A stretch of DNA of 64,000 nt, from NCBI RefSeq assembly GCF_000445065.1, contig NZ_ATHO01000101.1, positions 1 to 64,000 on the forward strand, given 5' to 3'. Positions within the stretch are counted from its first letter, which is position 1. Every line of letters starts with the position of its first letter. This stretch comes from Sphingobium quisquiliarum P25. Lineage in GTDB: Bacteria > Pseudomonadota > Alphaproteobacteria > Sphingomonadales > Sphingomonadaceae. This document shows positions 39,159 through 46,271 of the stretch, one piece after another. A model generated the notes under the pieces. That model worked only from the letters and a program-made list of their open reading frames with translations, made no database searches and was not told the DNA's origin. The translations under genes were made by a program, and so were the position numbers.

Positions 39159-40184
39159 TTACCGCTCCCGCGCCGCTTGCCGGGCGATTGCCAGCAACTC
39201 ATGGCGAACCAGCAGATCGCCGATACCCCTGCCCGACCGGCTCGCCCGCTCCGCCTGCGCCAGCCGGTGGATCACGCGCGCAATCCCCTGGGCGTTCCAG
39301 AGGCGAACCTGGCGCGTGACCACGGGCTTGTCCTTCCAGAAGACCTGCTTTCCCGCCCCTTCCACCGCGGCTTCCAGACGGCCGCTGTCATCGAACGACA
39401 TCCTTATGCCGGCGATCAGCATCGCCCGCGTCAGCAACGGCCGCAGCACCGCCGCCATGGCCGTGCCGGTTTCGGTCAGGCGGCCAAGTTCCCGGTGCAT
39501 GGCCCGCAAGTCGCCGCCAAGCACGGCATTGACCAGCGGAGCGGCATCCGAATCGGGATTGTCGGCCGATAGCGCATCCAGCGCCTCCGCCGTCGCCTCG
39601 CGCGGATGTTCAGGCGCCGCGTCCAGATAGAGGATCAGCTTTTCGATCTCGCCCGCCATCAGCGCGCGGTCGCCATTGGCCAGATCGACGATGCGCCTCG
39701 CCAAGTCGGGGGCCAGGCGCAGCCCGCCTTCGCGCACCATGGCGGCGGCAATCTGTTCCGCCTCCCGCGCGTCGGGCTGATAGGATGCGAAGGCCATCGC
39801 CATGGGGCTGTCGGTGGCCAGCTTCAGCAGCTTCGACGTCCCCTTGAGCGCGCCTGCGATGGCTATGACGGGGTTCCCCGCCGCCTCCGCCTGGAGCAGC
39901 GCCGTCACGGCGGGCAGCGATTCATCGCCCATCCCGTTGACGCGAATCCAGCGGCGATCGCCGAACATGGAAAAGGAAGCGGCCTCGTCCGTCAGCCGGG
40001 CGGGGTCGTCCCGCAGCGTTTGACCGTCCAGGTCCACCCGCTCCGCCTGGTCCCCCATCGCCCGCTCCAGCCGCTTGCCGAGCGCGGCGCTGCCCGCTTC
40101 GTCGGGCCCGTGCAGCAGGAAAAGGCGTATGTCGGGAGGCGGCGCATCCAGCGCCTTTTCGATCTGGCCGCGATTGGCCTTCAA
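39159..40184 (-). CDS. holA: DNA polymerase III delta subunit (clamp loader)
   Basis: HolA opens the beta sliding clamp during loading. The 341-residue protein shows FLLHGPDEAGSAALGKRLER near the N-terminus (the vestigial P-loop region of delta), a middle AAA-like lid, and a C-terminal collar domain. Its TTG start overlaps the lptE stop (TTGA). The order leuS-lptE-holA is conserved in alphaproteobacteria and supports the call despite weak overall conservation of delta. Confidence 0.93.
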   Translation of the reverse strand: MKANRGQIEKALDAPPPDIRLFLLHGPDEAGSAALGKRLERAMGDQAERVDLDGQTLRDDPARLTDEAASFSMFGDRRWIRVNGMGDESLPAVTALLQAEAAGNPVIAIAGALKGTSKLLKLATDSPMAMAFASYQPDAREAEQIAAAMVREGGLRLAPDLARRIVDLANGDRALMAGEIEKLILYLDAAPEHPREATAEALDALSADNPDSDAAPLVNAVLGGDLRAMHRELGRLTETGTAMAAVLRPLLTRAMLIAGIRMSFDDSGRLEAAVEGAGKQVFWKDKPVVTRQVRLWNAQGIARVIHRLAQAERASRSGRGIGDLLVRHELLAIARQAARER

Positions 40185-40678
40185 CGCTGCTTTTCCCGCG
40201 CGGCGAACAAGGCGATCCGGGTCACGATCTGGTCGGCGACCGTCTGCGACAGCCGTTCCAGCGCCGTGTCTTCCGCCGCGATGGTCGCATATTCGCTGGA
40301 CGTGACGTCGATGCCCGCGTCCGATCCCGCCGTGTCGTCGATGACCTGCGTGCCGGTCGCCATGTCGATCAGCTGATAGCGCGCGCGCAGCGTCCGCCGT
40401 TCCCGCGTAATGGCGGTGTCGGCGCGCAGGCCAAAGCCGCTGATCTGGTCATCCAGCTTCACCACCAGCTTGTAGGCCGGGCCGCCGCCACCGCCGATGG
40501 TCGAAAGCCGGTCATTGAGCGCATTGCGGACCAGCCAACCGCCTTTCCCCTCGATCGGCTGCACGTCGACATGGCCCAGCGCCTGCGCGACCGCGCCATG
40601 GCTGCCGCCGCTATAGACAGGGCGAAGGCCGCATGCGGAAAGGGAGGCGAGAAGGAGGATGGGGACAACGCGTTTCAT
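40181..40678 (-). CDS. lptE: LPS-assembly lipoprotein LptE
   Basis: A 165-residue outer-membrane lipoprotein that plugs the LptD channel for lipopolysaccharide or equivalent glycolipid export (sphingomonads often carry glycosphingolipids instead of classical LPS). The signal ends ASLSAC (lipobox), followed by GLRPVYSGG typical of the family. The ATG at 40678 is chosen over a TTG one codon upstream. Gene order leuS-lptE-holA supports the assignment. A REP-like palindrome lies between this gene and leuS. Confidence 0.88.
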   Translation of the reverse strand: MKRVVPILLLASLSACGLRPVYSGGSHGAVAQALGHVDVQPIEGKGGWLVRNALNDRLSTIGGGGGPAYKLVVKLDDQISGFGLRADTAITRERRTLRARYQLIDMATGTQVIDDTAGSDAGIDVTSSEYATIAAEDTALERLSQTVADQIVTRIALFAAREKQR

Positions 40679-40692
40679 CAACCAACCTTTAT

Positions 40693-40725
40693 CCGTTCGG
40701 GCCGATCTTGTCGAAGGGCGAACGG
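40693..40725. repeat. REP-like palindromic repeat, single unit
   Basis: CCGTTCG at 40693-40699 and CGAACGG at 40719-40725 form the ends; the core GGGCC-GATCTTGTCGAAGGGC relates to the repeats at 18371 and 44831. It lies in the 54-bp gap between leuS and lptE, two genes on the same strand. Confidence 0.6.
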
Positions 40726-40732
40726 CCGTTGC

Positions 40733-43264
40733 TTAAATTACCAGATTCACCAGACGGTCCGGCACCACGATCACCTTCTTGGGCGTGGCCCCATCCAGGA
40801 TGCGAACCACATTGGGCGCGGCAAGGGCAAGCCTTTCAAGCTCCTCCTTGCTCGTGCCCTTCGGCACCATGATGGTGTCACGCAGCTTGCCCATCACCTG
40901 GCAGGCGACAGTCACCTCATCCTCGACCAGCAGCGCGGGGTCGACCTGCGGCCATGCGGCGTCGGCGATCAGCCCCTGCCCGCCCATGTCGGCCCAGGCT
41001 TCCTCGGCCAGATGCGGCGTCATCGGCGCGACCAGCAGCGCCAGCGCACGGATGGCCGCGCTGCGGCTGGCCGAAGGCTTGGCCTTTTCCACCGCGTTGG
41101 TGAGTTCGTAGATCTTCGCCACCGCCTTGTTGAAGGACAATGCCTCGATATCCTTCGCCACGCCGTCGATGGTCTGGTGCAGCTTGCGGTCGAGAGCCCG
41201 ATCCTGGCCGGAAGCTTCTTGCCCCTCGGCCGCCTTGTCCGCCTCGCCGAACAGCCTCCACAGGCGATTGATGAAGCGCCAGCTCCCCTCGATCCCGCTC
41301 TCTGTCCAGGGCAGGTCGCGCTCGGGCGGACTGTCGGACAGCATGAACCATCGCACCGCGTCCGCGCCATATTGCGAAATAATGTCATCGGGATCGACGA
41401 CATTCTTCTTCGACTTGGACATTTTCTCGACGCGGCCGACAGTCACCGGCGCGCCGCTGTCGATCATCACCACCTTGTCGCCCTGCCGCTCCACATCCTG
41501 CGGAGCGAGCCATGCGCCCTCCGGCGACTTGTACGTCTCGTGCGTCACCATGCCCTGCGTGAACAGGCCGGTGAAGGGCTCGGCAAAGCCGATCTGCCCC
41601 ATATGCTGGAGCGCGCGGGTCCAGAAGCGCGCATAGAGCAGGTGCAGGATCGCATGTTCCACGCCGCCGATATATTGCCCCACCGGCAGCCATTTCTCGA
41701 CCGTTTCCCGATCGAACGGCTTGTCCTTGGGCTGGCTGGCGAAGCGGATGAAATACCAGCTGGAATCGGCGAAGGTGTCCAGCGTGTCCGTCTCGCGCCG
41801 CGCCGCCTTGCCGCATCTGGGGCAATCGACATGCTTCCAGGCCGGATGCCGGTCGAGCGGGTTGCCGGGAATGTCGAAGCTGACATCCTCCGGCAGCAGC
41901 ACGGGCAACTGGTCCTTGGGCACGCCCACCGGGCCGCAATCCTCGCAATGAATGACCGGGATCGGCGTCCCCCAATAGCGCTGGCGCGACACGCCCCAGT
42001 CGCGCAGGCGGAACACGGTGGTGCCCGTGCCCCAGCCTTCCGCCTCAGCACGGCGGATCACTTCGGCCTTGGCGTCCTCGACGCTCATGCCGTTGAGGAA
42101 TTCTGAGTTCACGAGGCGGCCAGGGCCGGTATAGGCCTCCTCGCCGATGCCCTTCTCCTCATCGCCCTCGGCGGCGACGACGCGCTCCACCGGCAGCATA
42201 TATTTGCGGGCGAAATCCAGGTCGCGCTGGTCATGCCCCGGCACCGCCATGACCGCGCCGGTGCCATAGTCCATCAGCACGAAATTGGCCACGAACAGGG
42301 GCAGCTTGCGGCCGGTGAAGGGGTGGATCACCGACAGGCCGGTGTCATAGCCCTTCTTCTCCTGCGTCTCGATCTCCGCCGCGGCGGTGCCGCTATGACG
42401 GCATTCCTCGGCGAAGGCGGCAAGGCCCGCGTCCCTGGCTTCCAACGCCAAGGCCAGCGGATGGTCCGCCGCGATCGCGGCAAAGCTCGCGCCGAAAATC
42501 GTGTCGGGCCGGGTCGAGAAGACCTCGACCTCGCTGATGCCGTCCACCGGCGTGTCGAGCTTGAAGCGGAATTGCAGGCCGACCGATTTGCCGATCCAGT
42601 TCTCCTGCATCAGCCGCACCTTTTCGGGCCACTGGTCCAGCGTCTTGAGGCCACTCAGCAGATCGTCGGCGAACTGGGTGATCTTCAGGAACCATTGGGA
42701 AAGCTTGCGCTTCTCCACCGGCGCGCCCGACCGCCAGCCCTTGCCGTCGATCACCTGCTCATTGGCGAGCACGGTCATGTCGACCGGGTCCCAATTGACC
42801 GCCGATTCCTTGCGATAGACCAGCCCCGCTTCCATCATGTCCAGGAACAGCGCCTGTTCCTGCCCATAATAGTCCGGCTCGCAGGTCGCGAGTTCGCGGC
42901 TCCAGTCCAGCGCGAAGCCCAGCTTTTTCAGCTGCGCCCGCATCGTCGCGATGTTGGATCGGGTCCAGTCGCCCGGATGCACCTTCTTTTCCATCGCGGC
43001 ATTTTCGGCGGGCATGCCGAATGCGTCCCAGCCCATAGGATGCAGCACTTCATGGCCCGTCATGCGGCGGAACCGCGCCAGCACGTCGCCCATGGAATAG
43101 TTGCGGACATGGCCGATATGGATGCGCCCGGAAGGATAGGGGAACATCTCCAGCACGTAGGAACGCGGCTTGTCGCTGCTGTCCGACGCCTTGAACGTCT
43201 GCTTCTCGTCCCAGACGGCCTGCCAGCGGGCGTCGGCCTCAAGCGGATTGAAGCGCCTTTGCAT
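40733..43264 (-). CDS. leuS: Leucyl-tRNA synthetase
   Basis: Class I synthetase that charges tRNA-Leu. The 843-residue protein has HIGH at 49-52 ([14 protein letters not shown]), the KMSKS motif in [15 protein letters not shown], and the editing CP1 domain between ([16 protein letters not shown] region with the threonine-rich site). A zinc-like Cys cluster HCEDCG/CPRCGK occurs around residue 440-485. Length is normal. It follows the DUF3576 gene after ~85 bp and precedes lptE and holA, the usual alphaproteobacterial cluster. Confidence 0.98.
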   Translation of the reverse strand: MQRRFNPLEADARWQAVWDEKQTFKASDSSDKPRSYVLEMFPYPSGRIHIGHVRNYSMGDVLARFRRMTGHEVLHPMGWDAFGMPAENAAMEKKVHPGDWTRSNIATMRAQLKKLGFALDWSRELATCEPDYYGQEQALFLDMMEAGLVYRKESAVNWDPVDMTVLANEQVIDGKGWRSGAPVEKRKLSQWFLKITQFADDLLSGLKTLDQWPEKVRLMQENWIGKSVGLQFRFKLDTPVDGISEVEVFSTRPDTIFGASFAAIAADHPLALALEARDAGLAAFAEECRHSGTAAAEIETQEKKGYDTGLSVIHPFTGRKLPLFVANFVLMDYGTGAVMAVPGHDQRDLDFARKYMLPVERVVAAEGDEEKGIGEEAYTGPGRLVNSEFLNGMSVEDAKAEVIRRAEAEGWGTGTTVFRLRDWGVSRQRYWGTPIPVIHCEDCGPVGVPKDQLPVLLPEDVSFDIPGNPLDRHPAWKHVDCPRCGKAARRETDTLDTFADSSWYFIRFASQPKDKPFDRETVEKWLPVGQYIGGVEHAILHLLYARFWTRALQHMGQIGFAEPFTGLFTQGMVTHETYKSPEGAWLAPQDVERQGDKVVMIDSGAPVTVGRVEKMSKSKKNVVDPDDIISQYGADAVRWFMLSDSPPERDLPWTESGIEGSWRFINRLWRLFGEADKAAEGQEASGQDRALDRKLHQTIDGVAKDIEALSFNKAVAKIYELTNAVEKAKPSASRSAAIRALALLVAPMTPHLAEEAWADMGGQGLIADAAWPQVDPALLVEDEVTVACQVMGKLRDTIMVPKGTSKEELERLALAAPNVVRILDGATPKKVIVVPDRLVNLVI

Positions 43265-43348
43265 CTATTTCAGTCCTTAAAATGCATGCGGGCCGAGCTT
43301 TTCCAAGCCCAGCCCAGTTATTCAGGAAAAGCGGATGAAAGGAAGGGC

Positions 43349-43798
43349 TTATCCCGTGATCGCCATGCGGCGCAGGTCGCGCGCCTTGGTCAGGATGATC
43401 TCTTCCAGCTTCTGCACGGTGGCCGCCTGCACCGGCGCATCGATCCATTGCCCGCCCTGATTCACCTGACGGCTGGCCGCGACGCGCAGCGCATCGGCGC
43501 GCAGGTCCTGGTCCAGGATCGACACCGTCAGCTTCATCCGTTCGTTCGGGCTGTTCGGATTGGCATACCAGTCCGTGACGATGACCCCGCCGTTCGAATC
43601 CGTCTGCACCAGCGGCATGAAGGAAATCGTGTCCAGCGTCGCCCGCCACAAATAGCTGTTGACGCCGATCGTGGTGATCTTGGACGCGGCGAGGTCGGCC
43701 TTGGGCCGCTCCTTCGATCCGCCGCCACAGGCGGCGAGCGGCAGAAGCGCGGCCAGCAGCAGACCGGCGGAAACAGGAGCGGGAAGGCGGCGGACCAT
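43349..43798 (-). CDS. DUF3576 family lipoprotein
   Basis: A 149-residue protein with a lipoprotein signal ending LPLAAC. The DUF3576 domain follows, including GVNSYLWRATLDTISFMPL and GGVIVTDWYANPNSPNERMK, typical of proteins upstream of leuS in alphaproteobacteria. The fold has structural similarity to other secreted lipoproteins, but no function is established. It is predicted to sit in the outer membrane and probably belongs to the envelope-biogenesis group with lptE, two genes downstream. Confidence 0.88.
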   Translation of the reverse strand: MVRRLPAPVSAGLLLAALLPLAACGGGSKERPKADLAASKITTIGVNSYLWRATLDTISFMPLVQTDSNGGVIVTDWYANPNSPNERMKLTVSILDQDLRADALRVAASRQVNQGGQWIDAPVQAATVQKLEEIILTKARDLRRMAITG

Positions 43799-44019
43799 CA
43801 GGTATGTCCCATATTGAAGGAAAACGCCCCGCTTCTATAGAGGACCGGTTGCAATGGGCAAGAGGGACGCCATCTACGGCGCGGGAGCAGCGGCCGCCCT
43901 GTGCGCGGCGGCCTGTGTGTTCCGTGCAACAGATTGTATAAAAAGGACGTCCGCACTACCCATGGCGGCGTTTCGCTTGTAGAAGAACAGAAAAGGTCGG
44001 TGGGGAAGAGATTCGCGTC

Positions 44020-44748
44020 ATGCGTGTGAATAGGGGATATTTGGCATTGGCAGGCTCGGCGGTCGCCGTGGCCGGCTTCATGCTGTCTCCTGCTCTCGGT
44101 GCTGCGACCGATCTTGTCCGCCTGCGGGCCGATGTTCCGGTGTCGCTTGGCGCCCTGGGCAGCATTTCCTCCTTCACGCCGACTACCAAGGACCCGCGTC
44201 TGGCTGCCGCCTATGCGCGCATCGCCGCTTCGGCGGGACGGCAGAATTTCCGCTTCACCCCCACCAGTGGTTCGCTCAGCGGCCAGCGGTCCGTCACGGT
44301 GATGGTGCGCGCGGGCAATGACGATCGCGTCGCCATCAGCCGCACGCTCGACCCGGTGAACATCGCACCGGTGGCGTTCAGCCTCAACAGCGCGCATAAC
44401 TGGCGCAAGTTCGCCTTGCCTGAAACCATGGGCCGGAAGGAACTGGACCCCGTTTCGCTGGATCAGATGGCGGGCGCCAAGAATTTCTCGCTGGATCAGG
44501 ATCGCAAGACCCGGTTCAGCACCAAGGTCATGATCGAAAATCGCCGCGAGCCCGGCCAGGCGGTCCGCAATCCGGGCGCGGACAAGGATTATTCGCTTGA
44601 TCTGGCCAGTTCCTACTCGCTGACCCGCAACCTGAACGTCACCGCCGGGCTACGCTATAATAACAGCGTGATCGGACGCCTGACGCCGATGACCGATGAC
44701 CGGCAGGACGATCAGGCGGTCTATCTGGGAACCGTCTTCAAATTCTGA
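44020..44748 (+). CDS. Secreted small outer-membrane-like protein, unknown function
   Basis: A 242-residue protein with a signal peptide (cleaved near ...SPALGAA). The mature C-terminus (SYSLTRNLNVTAGLRY, then YLGTVFKF) has alternating hydrophobic residues and ends in Phe, the signature of beta-barrel outer-membrane proteins inserted by BamA. Only about two clear C-terminal strands are visible, so it may be a partial barrel or multimer. The middle part is basic and polar. Such proteins are widespread in sphingomonads and uncharacterised. It is divergent from the DUF3576 gene with a 221-bp gap that holds its promoter. Confidence 0.7.
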   Translation: MRVNRGYLALAGSAVAVAGFMLSPALGAATDLVRLRADVPVSLGALGSISSFTPTTKDPRLAAAYARIAASAGRQNFRFTPTSGSLSGQRSVTVMVRAGNDDRVAISRTLDPVNIAPVAFSLNSAHNWRKFALPETMGRKELDPVSLDQMAGAKNFSLDQDRKTRFSTKVMIENRREPGQAVRNPGADKDYSLDLASSYSLTRNLNVTAGLRYNNSVIGRLTPMTDDRQDDQAVYLGTVFKF

Positions 44749-44830
44749 CCGGCTGATGCTGGTGGAAGCGGCGCTTTCTGCTTACCGTATCTGCGCTTGT
44801 GAAATTCCTGTAGTCAGCCTCACCTCTCAC

Positions 44831-44926
44831 CCGTTCGGGCTGAGCGAAGTCGAAGCCCCCGGCTGAGCGGAGCGAAGCAGCCCCCGCTACGCACGGCAAA
44901 CCTTCGACTTCACTGAGGACAAACGG
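44831..44926. repeat. REP-like inverted pair
   Basis: First arm at 44831-44857 (CCGTTCGGGCTGAGCGAAGT then CGAAGCC); inverted second arm at 44899-44926 (reverse complement starts CCGTTTGTCCTCAGTGAAGT). Both share GTTCG..CTGAG.GAAGTCGAAG with the copies at 18371 and 40693. Between convergent genes. Another CTGAGCGGAGCGAAGC unit at 44862-44877 may be a degenerate third arm. Confidence 0.7.
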
Positions 44927-44955
44927 CAATACCAAAAAGCCGTGGCCTACTATTT

Positions 44956-45513
44956 TCAACCACCTACCAGCCCATCGATCGCAGCCCATCCCGAAGCGCC
45001 CAGCGCCTTCACCATCCGGCGATGATCCGCTTTCACACCCCCCAACGCAATCACCGGCATGGATGCCGTCCGCGCCAGTGCAGCAAAGCGCACCGGGCCA
45101 AGCGTCCTTGCGCCAGGGTGCGACCGGGTGGCGAACAGAGGCGACAGGAACAGCAGATCGGCCCGCAATCGCTGCGCCCGCTCCACCTCCACCCGGTCAT
45201 GGGCGGCCATGCTGTGCAGCAGCAGCCTTCTCCCCCCGCTCTGCACCGGCCCGTGCCACCCATCCGCTTTCCAGGCGGCCGCCAGCCCTTCCGTCCCCGC
45301 GACGAAAACCAGCAGGCGGCGGCGGCGCGCAATCGCCACCACCTGATCGAAAAGCGAGCGGCGCTGCGCGGATGGCGTGCGGTAATGACGGAAGATTACC
45401 CCGGCCCGCCCCTTCGGCAACCCCGCCACCGTCTTCAGGAGCGCATCCACTGGAATCCGCTCATCCGTCATCAGCCAGACCGGCGGCAGATTTTTGCGGT
45501 GGCGGCGCGTCAT
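44956..45513 (-). CDS. ThiE/TenI-like thiamine-phosphate-synthase family protein
   Basis: A 185-residue TIM-barrel-like protein. The stretch LLFLSPLFATRSHPGARTLG and the phosphate-binding IALGGV end match the ThiE/TenI superfamily. Other ThiE residues are diverged: the classical QYR.K start reads FRHYRTPSAQ, and DGVHLGQ reads DGWHGPVQ. Synthase activity is therefore uncertain; a TenI-like or regulatory role is possible. ATG at 45513 is divergent from the yggS gene with only 23 bp between, so promoters overlap. The start region reads MTRRHRKNLPPVWLMTDERI. Confidence 0.8.
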   Translation of the reverse strand: MTRRHRKNLPPVWLMTDERIPVDALLKTVAGLPKGRAGVIFRHYRTPSAQRRSLFDQVVAIARRRRLLVFVAGTEGLAAAWKADGWHGPVQSGGRRLLLHSMAAHDRVEVERAQRLRADLLFLSPLFATRSHPGARTLGPVRFAALARTASMPVIALGGVKADHRRMVKALGASGWAAIDGLVGG

Positions 45514-45536
45514 CCCCCTCGCCTATAGCAGCCCCC

Positions 45537-46271
45537 ATGACGACCGAAAGCATCGAAGCGGCCGACAGGCTGAATGCCGTGCGCGAAGCTGTGCAGCGTG
45601 CCGCCCGCCTGACGGGCCGCACCGCGGACGACATCAACCTGATCGCGGTCTCGAAGACGCAGGATCCCGCCGCGATCCGCCCCCTGATCACGGCGGGCCA
45701 GCGCAGCTTCGGCGAGAATCGCGTGCAGGAAGCGCAGGGCAAATGGCCGCAGTTGCAGGAAGAAGCGCCGTGCATCACCCTGCACCTTGTCGGACAGCTT
45801 CAATCCAACAAGGCCGCCGATGCGGTGGCGCTTTTCGACGTCATCCATTCGCTCGATCGCCCTTCCCTGCTCACCGCTCTTGCGCGGGCGATGAATGCGG
45901 CGGGCAAGCGGGTGCCCTGCTTCGTCCAGGTCAATATCGGCGCGGAGGCGCAGAAAGGCGGCTGTCCGATCGCGGATACCCCTGCCCTGATCCGCAGCGC
46001 GCGCGACGCGGGCATTCCGCTGCTCGGCCTGATGTGCGTGCCGCCCGCCGATGTCGAACCCGCTCCCTATTTCGCCCTGCTGGCCAAGATGGCGCGGGAA
46101 GAAGGGCTGGACCGCCTGTCCATGGGCATGTCGGGCGATTTCGAAACCGCGATCATGCTGGGCGCGACCGACATCCGGGTCGGCACGGCGCTGTTCGGGG
46201 AAAGGCCCTCCGCCGCCCGCCCGGTCCCGGCGAGCGGCAGGGGAATGATCAGAAACTCCCGCGCAACGTGA
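45537..46271 (+). CDS. YggS-family PLP homeostasis protein
   Basis: A 244-residue fold-type III PLP protein (PLPBP/YggS), which buffers free PLP and affects amino-acid and keto-acid balance. The PLP lysine lies in LIAVSKTQ (near residue 40), GENRVQEAQGKW and HLVGQLQSNKA are the family motifs, and MGMSGDFETAI at the end binds the phosphate. Start at the ATG 45537 gives the usual length (~230-245). The last 23 bp overlap the end of the convergent TonB-receptor gene on the other strand. Confidence 0.93.
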   Translation: MTTESIEAADRLNAVREAVQRAARLTGRTADDINLIAVSKTQDPAAIRPLITAGQRSFGENRVQEAQGKWPQLQEEAPCITLHLVGQLQSNKAADAVALFDVIHSLDRPSLLTALARAMNAAGKRVPCFVQVNIGAEAQKGGCPIADTPALIRSARDAGIPLLGLMCVPPADVEPAPYFALLAKMAREEGLDRLSMGMSGDFETAIMLGATDIRVGTALFGERPSAARPVPASGRGMIRNSRAT

